A DNA stretch of 64,000 nt from Glutamicibacter arilaitensis Re117 (GTDB lineage: Bacteria; Actinomycetota; Actinomycetes; Actinomycetales; Micrococcaceae), in contig NC_014550.1 of NCBI RefSeq assembly GCF_000197735.1, forward strand, positions 1,178,001 to 1,242,000. Reading direction: 5' to 3'. Shown here piece by piece: positions 49,951-58,680 of this stretch. The notes under the pieces were generated by a model. That model ran no database searches, was not told where the DNA came from, and worked only from the letters and a program-made list of their open reading frames with translations. The position numbers were made by a program, and so were the translations under genes. Within the stretch, counting starts at the first letter, position 1; every line of letters starts with the position of its first letter.

Positions 49951-50106
49951 TTTTCCCCAGCACGAAGCAGGATGGCGAGATAAAAAGTATTTTTAGGTAA
50001 TGTGATTCAACACACTCTTGCGGATCGATCCGTCAAGCGTATACTTTCAAGTACGGGGGTAAGTGGGTAATACCCACAAACCGTAGCCAGATTTTGGAGT
50101 GTAGTA

Positions 50107-50406
50107 ATGAATCCGACAGGTAAATTTGTTCCGGTTGGGGAATCCAGCACCGATGTGCGATCTCGAATCTCGCTTGGCAAAGCTGGCGTGCGACGTGACG
50201 ATAGATACGCAATAGCCGTGAACGAGGAGGGTGAAATCTTGTTAACCCCATTGGTCTCAATCCCAAAGCGGGAGCTCTTGGTTTGGGAAAACTCGGTCAT
50301 CCGCGATTCCCTGGGTAGGGCCCTGCAGGATTCTGCAACGGGTAGGGTAAAGCGCCGCGGTAGCTTCAGCAAGTTTGCCGAAGAATCAAGCGACGATATC
50401 TCCTAG
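50107..50406 (+). CDS. putative type II antitoxin (AbrB-like)
   Basis: 99 aa. The N-terminal half (SRISLGKAGVRRDDRYAIAV, NEEGEILLTPLVSIPKREL) has the look of a swapped-hairpin AbrB/SpoVT DNA-binding domain. The C-terminal half (VIRDSLGRALQDSATGRVKRRGSF) should wrap the toxin. It precedes the toxin gene by ten bases, as in relBE-like operons. Upstream 49951-50106 is AT-rich and holds the likely autoregulated promoter. Related proteins are usually annotated only as hypothetical. Confidence 0.65.
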   Translation: MNPTGKFVPVGESSTDVRSRISLGKAGVRRDDRYAIAVNEEGEILLTPLVSIPKRELLVWENSVIRDSLGRALQDSATGRVKRRGSFSKFAEESSDDIS

Positions 50407-50416
50407 GGGCACGGAG

Positions 50417-50716
50417 ATGCCATCGTTTGAACTTCTTTTCACGGAAGAAGCTTCTAGCCAGCTTGATGAGCTGGAATCGAGAGCCGATATGGCAGTGAAG
50501 CTGAAAAAGGTCTATAAGGCCTTAGGATTTCTAGAAAATGACCCGAAGTATCCCGGTCTTAATTCCCATAAATATTCCTCATTGTCTGGGATCTCTGGTG
50601 AGGATGTTTGGGATTCCTATGTTGAAAACCGTACTCCGGCCGCTTGGCGAATTTTTTGGCATTATGGACCGAAATCTGGAGAGATTACGGTTCTAATGAT
50701 CACCCCGCATCCGTAG
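50417..50716 (+). CDS. RelE/ParE-like toxin
   Basis: 99 aa from ATG 50417; an upstream in-frame start at 50375 would overlap the antitoxin. The RelE/ParE-type small fold is suggested by LLFTEEASSQLDELE at the start, LKKVYKALGFLENDP in the middle and AAWRIFWHYGPKSGEITVLMITPHP at the end. RelE relatives cut mRNA at the ribosome; ParE relatives poison gyrase. The class cannot be settled by eye. Confidence 0.7.
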   Translation: MPSFELLFTEEASSQLDELESRADMAVKLKKVYKALGFLENDPKYPGLNSHKYSSLSGISGEDVWDSYVENRTPAAWRIFWHYGPKSGEITVLMITPHP

Positions 50717-50786
50717 AAGCTGTCATGCATTCACGCCGATGAAGTATGCTCAAAAACACTATCGGATTTTGGGGGGTGCTGTGGAG

Positions 50787-51182
50787 ATGGACGGCCAGCG
50801 AAAAGAGCGACTAGTTTTGAATGCTCTTATTACTTTTGCGGATGCTTGTACATTGCCGAGCCTTACTCCATCCTGCCCTTTCTATGAGTTAGAAAATGAC
50901 TTGCCCTCATGTCAGGAGCAGTGTCGCCAACTTGCTAGTGAAATGGGGTCCGAAGACCGGCCGGTAGTTCAACAGCGGATTGGCGGGCTGGTGATGAAAG
51001 GGCGACAAATACCTAAGTTCGTAGTCGGGGGCATGAACGACTTTGATGCCGGCCGGGAATTTATGGCTCAAAGGCACCTAGATCCCGACAGCCAATCAGT
51101 GACATCTCTTCTAATCGGTCTGGAAAGTCACTTCATCCGTGCGGTCTTGGGCAGTCAAACTTCAATTAATTTAACGATGTGA
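50787..51182 (+). pseudogene. 5' part of an IS-split gene of unknown function
   Basis: About 131 codons, starting at ATG 50787 (GTG 50781 is possible), end at a stop created by the IS insertion. Six cysteines are spread over the part before residue 60. The segment QSVTSLLIGLESHFIRAVLG is helical. Removing the element and one copy of the 16-bp duplication joins it in frame to the piece at 52787-53909: 505 codons in all, a multiple of three. The gene belongs to the accessory insert with the toxin-antitoxin pair. Confidence 0.75.
51163..51178. repeat. left target-site duplication of the IS
   Basis: CAATTAATTTAACGAT, identical to 52771-52786 on the other side of the element. Confidence 0.9.
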
Positions 51183-52770
51183 TGTCTCAAGACACCGGTG
51201 ACACTTCTGTCCCAGGACATCGGTAACACTCGGTGTCTCAGGACATCGGTAACAGATCAGACCGGGTCAGGCATGTTTTGGAACTTCTCCGTGGCATGCT
51301 TCAAACTCAAATACTTCACGCCCTGCGGGAACGGGTAATCGAATTTCGCGACCAGTTCACCCTCCATGCTCAGCACCATCAAGTCTGTCGGGTCCCAAAC
51401 CACATTTACCACTGTGGAGCGCAGTAGCTTGCCCAGATAAATTTCAACCCCGGCAACCCGCAGGCAGCGGTTCTTATTGGCTCGCAGCACGTGACTTCCG
51501 CTCTCGCCCATGAGTTCAGAACGCAGCGTGGCGCTGAGCTTAGCCGGCTCTGGAGGGGTTCGTGCAGCAGCCAGCTGCCGGGCCACGCGCTCACTTCCGG
51601 CTTGGACGCCAAGAGCTACTTGAGCCTGGCTCGGTCCTGGTTTCGTGCTCAGTTCCTTCCATTGCCCAAGCTCCAGCGGCTCAGCTGCGGGCGTTGCATC
51701 CCACGCTTCTTGCGGAGTCATCCGATCTTCCAGGGACTGGTGCCCGCGTTGGGTGTTATAGGCATGGTCGAAGACATCCAGCTGCGCCTGCAACTGTGCT
51801 AGATCGGTGGCGAACGGCTGCTTTTTCAGCCATTTGAACAAGGTTGAATGAAGCCGTTCGTTCTTGCCCTGGGTGGTGGGCTTGTGGGGTTTGCCAGTGA
51901 TCGTCGCGATGCCCAGACCGTTGGCGTAAGCGACCAGCTCGCTCAGCACGCCACGGCGGATGGGGTTCAGCGCATCACCATTATCGGTGAGCAGTCTTTG
52001 CGGCACGCCGCACGATTCGATGCCTTTGCGGAAGACCTTCACTGCATCTTGGCCGTTCTCGGTCTTGGCGGCCAATGAAGCGACCGCCAGCCGGGAATGG
52101 TCATCGATCAGCTGGAAGATCACGCATTTGCGTCCTCCTTCCAGCACGTATTCGGTGGCGTCCAGCTGCCAGCAGGAATTGGGCATCGGATAGCGGAAGG
52201 ACCGGTAGGAGGAACGCGGACGCTTCTGCGGGGCTGGGGTAACCAGGCCTCGTTCGGAGAAGATCCGGGCCAGTGCCGAGATCGATACCGTGGGCATGCC
52301 CAGCTTCTTCATGTGATCGTGCACGCTGATCGGTCCGTGATCCCAGCCCGAGGCTTGCAACGCCTTGCGCATTGCGACCGCTTGGTCCTTGACGGCGTCG
52401 TTTGTTGCGGTAGGCGCTTTTTTCGGCCGTCGGGAGCGGGGTTCCAGGGCTGCTGCTTGGCCTTCGGTTTGGGCTCGTTTGCGGATTTGGTAGAAAGTCT
52501 TGCGGCTAATTTCGTGTTCCGTGCAGAAGGCGGTGACCGCGCCTCTGGGAGCGTCTTGTGGCCATCGGGCGATGGCTAAGCGTATTGTCGAGTTGACTGG
52601 ATCATTTTTCACACTTTCCAGTTCATCAGCCCGCGTGCTGGCCGAGAGGCCGGTAGGCGGGCTGTGTCCTTCGGGGCGTTAAATCCCGGGGAGAAGTGTC
52701 ACCACTTTAAATGTTGAAGTGTTACCGATGTCCTGAGGCAGAACTGTTACCGATGTCCTGAGAGAAAACA
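51179..52770 (-). mobile_element. IS481-family insertion sequence
   Basis: About 1.59 kb between the two 16-bp direct repeats. It carries one transposase gene on the minus strand. The imperfect terminal inverted repeats hold an iterated 16-base motif CAGGACATCGGTAACA: 51213-51228, 51239-51254 and a degenerate copy at 51188-51203 on the left; inverted copies 52720-52735 and 52745-52760 on the right. These are probably transposase-binding sites. The ends and the ORF are intact, so it may still be active. Confidence 0.9.
51257..52612 (-). CDS. IS481-family transposase
   Basis: 451 aa. N-terminal helix-turn-helix (RGAVTAFCTEHEISRKTFYQIRKRA in two parts) and a second winged region precede the DDE integrase core: WQLDATEYVLEGG (first Asp), LTDNGDALNP (second Asp) and GKNERLHSTLFKWLK (Glu). 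A C-terminal Mu-type beta-barrel region follows. The length is larger than the 300-400 aa of short IS481 members. The gene is complete from ATG to TGA within the element. Confidence 0.93.
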   Translation of the reverse strand: MKNDPVNSTIRLAIARWPQDAPRGAVTAFCTEHEISRKTFYQIRKRAQTEGQAAALEPRSRRPKKAPTATNDAVKDQAVAMRKALQASGWDHGPISVHDHMKKLGMPTVSISALARIFSERGLVTPAPQKRPRSSYRSFRYPMPNSCWQLDATEYVLEGGRKCVIFQLIDDHSRLAVASLAAKTENGQDAVKVFRKGIESCGVPQRLLTDNGDALNPIRRGVLSELVAYANGLGIATITGKPHKPTTQGKNERLHSTLFKWLKKQPFATDLAQLQAQLDVFDHAYNTQRGHQSLEDRMTPQEAWDATPAAEPLELGQWKELSTKPGPSQAQVALGVQAGSERVARQLAAARTPPEPAKLSATLRSELMGESGSHVLRANKNRCLRVAGVEIYLGKLLRSTVVNVVWDPTDLMVLSMEGELVAKFDYPFPQGVKYLSLKHATEKFQNMPDPV

Positions 52771-52786
52771 CAATTAATTTAACGAT
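52771..52786. repeat. right target-site duplication of the IS
   Basis: CAATTAATTTAACGAT, identical to 51163-51178. Confidence 0.9.
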
Positions 52787-53909
52787 TGAAATTTGGACCG
52801 AACTAAAGAAGCGAAAATTCCCAGTCGCAGTAGCTACATCGAGCGGCATGAGTGCCACTCTGGCCGACACGATATTGGCCCTCATCTCCCTACCCACCTT
52901 GCGAAAGCATGGCTACTTAGTGCCGGCCATCGAGACGGTCGAATCTGAAATCGAAAATTGTTGGATTGATTTAGCCACTACCTCATTTAATAAATTTCGA
53001 GAAAATGATGTTCCAGAGGCCGACGTACGTCCGCAAAAAGTCTTGATTATCCCTAAGGCGTTGCGGCCGAAGGAGCTTCAAAGTGATGAAATCGTCAGGA
53101 TCGCACGTAACGACGAGTTTCTGTCCTATATTTTCCATCCGGATTTTTTTGTTCGAGTTCATCAGTGGTTCAGCAAGATTCTCCTCGAAGGGCCAGAAGC
53201 CGCCCTCGCGCGTATAGTTCCGAATGCTTCGTTGTTTTCGAGTCTCGAAAAGAAATCACAGCAAGACGAATACGGGCGATGGCTCTGGGACAGACTTACA
53301 GTGACCCAGCTAGACCAATGGGCTTTGACTTCACTCACGCATGAATGGAACTGGATCAAGAACGCAGACGACCACGGGATAGATCGACGATTTCTGCGTG
53401 CGCGGGAAACCGAACTCGAAAGAGTCACAGACACGTACTTTGAAAAATTATTGTCGGTCAAAACCGTCCAAAGAAGTTCAAATTTTAGTACTGCATCCTT
53501 CACGCACGCGGCTGTTGAAAAACTGCGTGCGGGTAACCCCAATGAAGCGGCGGAGATTTTCGCAGGACTAACTGAGATACTCCCCTCTTCAGGTGAGGCT
53601 TGGAACAATCTCGGTTTTTGTAGGATGGCCTTTGATCTTGATTCTGCGTTGAAGGCGTTCGCCAGATCGGCGCAATTTAGCCGTAGCTTCGCTCCGATTT
53701 GGATTGCGAATCATATTCTTGCGCTGCACTTGGGTGGTAGAACGGAAGAAGCGCTCTTATTGTCTAAATTGCCAGTGCCGCCGGAACATGTCGATGCTGT
53801 CTGGGCTTGGGAAATTACATCCTTACCCCACCGCCCGACGTTAATCCAGATGGACAATAGCAACGAATATCTTGAGCAGGTCATCGCGTTCGTGAGTCGC
53901 AGTTCTTAA
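52787..53909 (+). pseudogene. 3' part of the IS-split gene, TPR-like C-terminus
   Basis: In frame with the 5' fragment once the element is removed; an internal ATG at 52848 could give a 353-aa product by itself. The first 250 residues are mostly helical without a recognised domain. From about residue 230 of the 353-aa frame there are tetratricopeptide-like repeats: HAAVEKLRAGNPNEAAEIFAGL, EAWNNLGFCRMAFDLDSALKAF and PIWIANHILALHLGGRTEEAL. Base composition is lower in GC than the flanking core genes, which suggests transfer. Function is unknown. Confidence 0.75.
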
Positions 53910-53962
53910 TGGGAACTCAAAGCGTTCAACGGAAGAAAAATATTATGTCCTTGAATCTTGCA

Positions 53963-54568
53963 CTAGGCAGGCCGGGAGACCTTCAAGACCCGGAAAGCCT
54001 TGGAAGTTGCCTCGCGGGTGACCTTCCAAGCGGAAGGAAGCTGAGCTACCAGCCACTTCTGTAACGAATCACTGCCCAGATTCTTCTGAACCACCATCCA
54101 CGCTTCGCCACCAGGTGCCAATCGAGGCAGCCACAGCATCAGCAACTCATGCAGGGCATCCTTGCCAATGCGAATCGGCGGGTTGGACCAAATGGTGTCG
54201 AACTGCAGGCTTGGATCTATGGAATCCGGGCTGCCCACGACAACGTTCGACAAGCCGAACGCCGTAGCGTTTAACCGAGCAAGGTCGATGGAACGCTCGT
54301 TGACGTCAACGCCGTAGACCTCGGAGTCAGGGGACTGCTCGGCAGCAGTCAAGGTAATAGGTCCCCAGCCGCATCCGATATCCAGAATGCGCCCGCGAGG
54401 GGTCGGTACGTACTGCAGCAGTACCGCAGTGCCCTTGTCCAACCCGGCAGGGGAGAAAATTCCCGATGCAGTCTGTACCTTGCGCAGCGAGCCATTGAGC
54501 TCAACTTCGATGGTGCGACGTTCGTCTGCTGAGGCCGGGCTGGCGGTGAAGTAGTGATCCGAGGTCAT
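53963..54568 (-). CDS. RsmC-like class I methyltransferase (MTS domain)
   Basis: 201 aa from ATG 54568; the open frame starts two codons earlier at a TTG. The SAM motif is LDIGCGWGPITLTA, and SNPPIR is the N-P-P-x motif of N2-guanine rRNA methyltransferases. FAMILY start DHYFTASPAS is also typical. It likely methylates 16S rRNA (G1207-type). It is the convergent neighbour of the split gene and is transcribed away from hflX. Confidence 0.85.
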   Translation of the reverse strand: MTSDHYFTASPASADERRTIEVELNGSLRKVQTASGIFSPAGLDKGTAVLLQYVPTPRGRILDIGCGWGPITLTAAEQSPDSEVYGVDVNERSIDLARLNATAFGLSNVVVGSPDSIDPSLQFDTIWSNPPIRIGKDALHELLMLWLPRLAPGGEAWMVVQKNLGSDSLQKWLVAQLPSAWKVTREATSKAFRVLKVSRPA

Positions 54569-54706
54569 AGGCAAAGTTTATCGCCCAGTTCGGATACCCA
54601 AAGAACAGCGCCGGCAACGTGAGCAAAGCAATATGGGCACCAAGCCGGTTCACTGATAGAGTTTTCTCTATGACTTTCATTTTCGTCTAATACGTAACCC
54701 TCTTGG

Positions 54707-54844
54707 TTACCTCCGATCCGCGCAGTCGGCGGCACTGTTTTTGTGCGCCCACCTGCATGCTTCGGCAGACGGCAAGGTCATTTTCTTTTCTTCGCGGGAC
54801 TTCTTTCCAGTACCTCGCATTCGCCTTTGCTTACCGGTAACCAT
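54707..54844 (-). CDS. possible 45-aa basic small protein
   Basis: A short frame from ATG 54844, with AGGTGA six bases upstream, encodes a Lys/Arg-rich peptide ending AHKNSAADCADRR. The frame is open further upstream to 54928. It lies in the 418-base gap between the methyltransferase and hflX, the rest of which shows nothing else. No family is recognised, so it may be chance. Confidence 0.25.
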   Translation of the reverse strand: MVTGKQRRMRGTGKKSREEKKMTLPSAEACRWAHKNSAADCADRR

Positions 54845-54986
54845 GCATTCACCTGTCTGCTCATAGACCTTTACTCCTTGCAAAGGACCACGAATGTTTG
54901 ATGAACCATCCGAAACTGAACGCGCCACGTCGCAAAGTGGGGCCCACCGGCACTATTCTGGAAAGCGAAGTACTTCTAAGGAGACC

Positions 54987-56555
54987 ATGACTAACTCCGA
55001 GTCACACGAACACGATTCGGCATCGATGGACGATGCCCAGATTCAGGCCGCCATCGATCGAATTCTCGAAGCCGATGATGCGCAGAGCCCGCAGATCCAG
55101 CACTTCGGTGAAGAAGAGAGCTCAATCTTCACCGGCCAAGCTACGGCACTGAACCGTTTTTCCTCCGGCCTGTCGCACTTTGACGGGGACCAGGAAGACC
55201 TGGATGATCGCCGCGCCCTACGCCGCGTCGCAGGCCTGTCCACCGAGTTGGAAGACGTCACCGAAGTCGAATACCGCCAGCTTCGCCTTGAGCGCGTCGT
55301 GCTGGCCGGGATTTGGAGCGAAGGAACTGTCACCGACGCCGAGAACTCCTTGCGTGAGCTCGCCGCTTTGGCAGAGACCGCTGGCTCCGAAGTTCTAGAC
55401 GGACTGGTTCAGCGTCGCAGCAAGCCAGACCCATCGACCTTCCTGGGCTCGGGCAAGGCCGAAGAGCTGCGCGCAATCGTCGCCTCATCCGGTGCCGATA
55501 CCGTGGTTGTCGATGCAGAATTGGCTCCTTCGCAGCGCCGTGCCTTGGAAGATATCGTCAAGGTCAAAGTCATCGACCGCACCAGCCTGATCCTGGACAT
55601 CTTTGCCCAGCACGCCCAGTCGCGTGAAGGCAAGGCCCAGGTTGAACTGGCTCAGCTCGAATACCTGCTGCCACGCCTGCGTGGCTGGGGTGAATCGATG
55701 TCCCGCCAGGCCGGTGGCCGAGTGGGTGCCGCCGGTGGCGGCATCGGTTCGCGCGGACCGGGTGAAACCAAGATTGAAATGGACCGCCGTCGCATTCGCG
55801 ATCGCATGGCCAAGCTGCGCCGCGAGATCAAGGCCATGAAGCCTGCACGCGAAGCCAAGCGCGCCAATCGAAAGCGCAATGCGGTTCCAGCGGTAGCCAT
55901 TGCCGGCTACACCAACGCCGGCAAGTCCTCGCTGCTGAACCGGCTGACCAACGCCGGGGTGCTGGTGGAGAACGCGCTGTTCGCCACTCTTGATCCAACC
56001 GTTCGCCAGTCCGCGACCGAGGACGGATTGACCTACACCCTGGCCGACACCGTTGGATTCGTCTCTAACTTGCCGACTCAGTTGGTGGAAGCCTTCCGCT
56101 CCACCCTGGAGGAAATCGCCGATTCGGATTTGATCTTGCACGTTGTAGACGGGTCCCACCCGGACCCTGAAGGGCAGATTCAAGCAGTACGCACTGTGCT
56201 GGGCGAAGTCGACGCGTTGAACATCCCCGAGATCATCGTGGTGAACAAGGCTGACGTGGCTGATCCGTTTGTCATCGAACGCATCCGCAACCGGGAGTCG
56301 AACACCGCCGTCGTTTCTGCGCACACCGGTGAAGGCATCGAAGAGCTGCTGGAAAAGATCAGCTCCTCGATTCCACGACCAGGCATCCAGCTTGAGGTGC
56401 TCATTCCCTATAACCGTGGGGATTTGATCGCCAAGCTGCATCAGAGTGAATCTGAGATCTTGGAAAGCGAACATCTGGAGAACGGCACCCGACTGATCGT
56501 CAAGGTGCGAGATTCCTTTGCTGCAGAGTTGGAGACTTTCAACCTTCATGGATAA
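54987..56555 (+). CDS. hflX: GTPase HflX
   Basis: 522 aa from ATG 54987, with AAGGAG upstream; the frame is open to 54894 but that start has no site. HflX splits stalled ribosomes. The N-terminal glycine-rich domain includes RRSKPDPSTFLGSGK and the G domain has G1 GYTNAGKSS, G3 DTVGF and G4 NKAD. The actinobacterial linker MSRQAGGRVGAAGGGIGSRGPG is present (shown to about residue 265). The helicase gene overlaps its end by eight bases. Confidence 0.95.
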   Translation: MTNSESHEHDSASMDDAQIQAAIDRILEADDAQSPQIQHFGEEESSIFTGQATALNRFSSGLSHFDGDQEDLDDRRALRRVAGLSTELEDVTEVEYRQLRLERVVLAGIWSEGTVTDAENSLRELAALAETAGSEVLDGLVQRRSKPDPSTFLGSGKAEELRAIVASSGADTVVVDAELAPSQRRALEDIVKVKVIDRTSLILDIFAQHAQSREGKAQVELAQLEYLLPRLRGWGESMSRQAGGRVGAAGGGIGSRGPGETKIEMDRRRIRDRMAKLRREIKAMKPAREAKRANRKRNAVPAVAIAGYTNAGKSSLLNRLTNAGVLVENALFATLDPTVRQSATEDGLTYTLADTVGFVSNLPTQLVEAFRSTLEEIADSDLILHVVDGSHPDPEGQIQAVRTVLGEVDALNIPEIIVVNKADVADPFVIERIRNRESNTAVVSAHTGEGIEELLEKISSSIPRPGIQLEVLIPYNRGDLIAKLHQSESEILESEHLENGTRLIVKVRDSFAAELETFNLHG

Positions 56556-58542
56556 GCAAGAGCAGGCCCTGGGACTTCTGGAGGCCGCGGTCACTTCCAT
56601 GGGCGGTGCCATGCGCACCGGCCAGCAGGAAATGGTCAAGCACGTTGTCAGCGCGTTGGAAGACGAGAAGCATCTGCTGGTGCAGGCCGGTACCGGAACA
56701 GGTAAGTCGATGGGCTACCTGATTCCGGCCCTGGCTCATGCGCAGACCAGCGCCAAGCCAGTGATTGTCTCCACCGCGACGTTGGCGCTGCAATCGCAGA
56801 TTGTTGGCCGTGACGTACCGCGATTGCTTGAATCGCTCAAGGGCAAGCTCTCGCGCCCAATGGACGTGGCCCTGCTCAAGGGCCGCTCCAATTACCTGTG
56901 CCAGTACAAGCTCGGTGGCGGGTACCCGGATGATGAGGGCACCTTGTTCTCCATGGATGAGCCAGCAGTACCTGCTGGCACCACCTACTCTCCACTGGCC
57001 AGCGAAGTGATGAAACTTCGCGAATGGGCTGAAGAGACCGAAACCGGTGACCGCGATGAGCTGGTGCCCGGCGTCAGCGACAAGGCTTGGAAACAGGTCT
57101 CGGTCTCGGCCATGGAATGCCTCGGCTCGCAGAAGTGCCCGATGGCCGACGAGTGCTTCTCGGAAATGGCGCGCGCTCGCGCGGCCGAATCCGATGTGGT
57201 GATCACCAACCATGCGCTGCTGGCGGTTTCGGCCTTTGAAGGGCTTTCGGTCCTGCCGGACTTTGAAGTCGCGATCATCGATGAGGCCCACGAACTGCAA
57301 GATCGTGTCACCAGTTCGGTTTCTGGTGCGCTTTCTTCGCGCATGGTGCTGACCGCTGCTGGTGGAGCCAAACGCCATTGCGGTGTCAACGTCGATGAAA
57401 TGGTCAAGGCCGCCAACCGTTTGGAGAAAGCGCTGACCGGCGTGCCCACAGGCTTGCTGGAACAGGGCCTGCGCGAAGATATGGGCATTGCCCTGAACGA
57501 CATTGTGGAGCAGGCCCGCTTGGCGCTGGCATTGTCCAAGCCGGAAGCCAATGCGCCGGCCGATGGCGGTCGGCAGACCGCACGCTCCCAGCTGCAAGCC
57601 GTTATGGATGATGCGATTCGCATGCTCGAATGCGAAGAGCGGCGCGAGGTCCTCTACACCACCCGTCCACGCGAATTCGTCGAAGGCCGAGGCTACGTCG
57701 AGGCTGATGAAACTCAGCCGGCCACCTTGAACGTGGCGCCACTGTCGGTAGCCGGCAAGTTGCGCGAAGGCCTGTTCGACGGACGCACGGTCATCTTGAC
57801 CAGCGCCACGTTGGCCATCGGATCGCAGTTTGATTCAGTCGCAGGTTCCCTGGGCTTGATGGGTGCTGGCGCACCCTCTTGGACCGGCGTGGACGTGGGC
57901 AGTCCCTTCGATTACCCGAAGCAGGGCATCCTCTATGTCGCCAAGCACCTGCCGAAGCCCGGCCGTCAGCTAGCGGCCGAGACCTTGGATGAGATTGAAG
58001 ACCTGATCAAGTCCTCGGGTGGCGGCGCCTTGGCGTTGTTCACTTCCAAGCGTTCTGCAGAAGAAGCAGCCAGCATCTTGCGCGAGCGCCTGGACGTCGA
58101 AATCTTGTGCCAGGGCGAAGCCAGCATGAAATCACTGGTCGAGCAATTCAGCAGCGAACGGGACACCTGCCTCTTTGGAACCATGACCCTGTGGCAGGGC
58201 GTGGACGTGCCCGGTGATTCGTGCCGCCTGGTGATCATCGACAAGATCCCTTTCCCGCGCCCCGATGATCCCATCTCCAAGGCCCGTTCTGAGGACGTAG
58301 CCAAACACGGTGGCAATGGGTTCATGCAGGTTGCCGCGACGCACGCGGCGATCCGCCTGGCCCAGGGTGCTGGGCGCTTGATCCGCTCGGTTGGGGACAA
58401 GGGCGTTGTAGCGATCCTTGATTCGCGGATGGCCACGGCACGGTACGGAAGCTTCTTGAAAGCTACCTTGCCGCCGATGTGGCCAACGGTTGATAAGAAG
58501 GTCATCTCCGGTGTTCTCAAGCGTCTGAACCCGGGCGAATAA
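56548..58542 (+). CDS. DinG/XPD-type ATP-dependent DNA helicase
   Basis: 664 aa from ATG 56548, overlapping hflX. Walker A is AGTGTGKSMGYL, the DEAH box is IIDEAHELQD, and motifs V/VI are LWQGVDVPGDSCR and RLAQGAGRLIRS. Four cysteines around C in YLCQYK and in MECLGSQKCPMADEC fit the XPD/DinG iron-sulfur domain. The enzyme should unwind 5'-tailed or forked DNA in repair. It lies between hflX and a GH76-like gene, with lexA close by. Confidence 0.92.
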   Translation: MDKQEQALGLLEAAVTSMGGAMRTGQQEMVKHVVSALEDEKHLLVQAGTGTGKSMGYLIPALAHAQTSAKPVIVSTATLALQSQIVGRDVPRLLESLKGKLSRPMDVALLKGRSNYLCQYKLGGGYPDDEGTLFSMDEPAVPAGTTYSPLASEVMKLREWAEETETGDRDELVPGVSDKAWKQVSVSAMECLGSQKCPMADECFSEMARARAAESDVVITNHALLAVSAFEGLSVLPDFEVAIIDEAHELQDRVTSSVSGALSSRMVLTAAGGAKRHCGVNVDEMVKAANRLEKALTGVPTGLLEQGLREDMGIALNDIVEQARLALALSKPEANAPADGGRQTARSQLQAVMDDAIRMLECEERREVLYTTRPREFVEGRGYVEADETQPATLNVAPLSVAGKLREGLFDGRTVILTSATLAIGSQFDSVAGSLGLMGAGAPSWTGVDVGSPFDYPKQGILYVAKHLPKPGRQLAAETLDEIEDLIKSSGGGALALFTSKRSAEEAASILRERLDVEILCQGEASMKSLVEQFSSERDTCLFGTMTLWQGVDVPGDSCRLVIIDKIPFPRPDDPISKARSEDVAKHGGNGFMQVAATHAAIRLAQGAGRLIRSVGDKGVVAILDSRMATARYGSFLKATLPPMWPTVDKKVISGVLKRLNPGE

Positions 58543-58565
58543 CAGCCATTGCCAACATATGATTC

Positions 58566-58598
58566 TGAGCTGCCCTTGGATAAGGGGCAGCTCAAGTC
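58566..58598 (+). terminator. hairpin after the helicase gene
   Basis: Ten-base stem 58566-58575 with 58585-58594 around a loop of nine, 24 bases after the stop. Confidence 0.6.
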
Positions 58599-58680
58599 AT
58601 TTAACCGCCAGCGGCTTGAAGGTTTCCTGATGCGCTAATGTCGGCATTAGAAGCGATAATTCTTGAGTCGGAAAGGCGCC

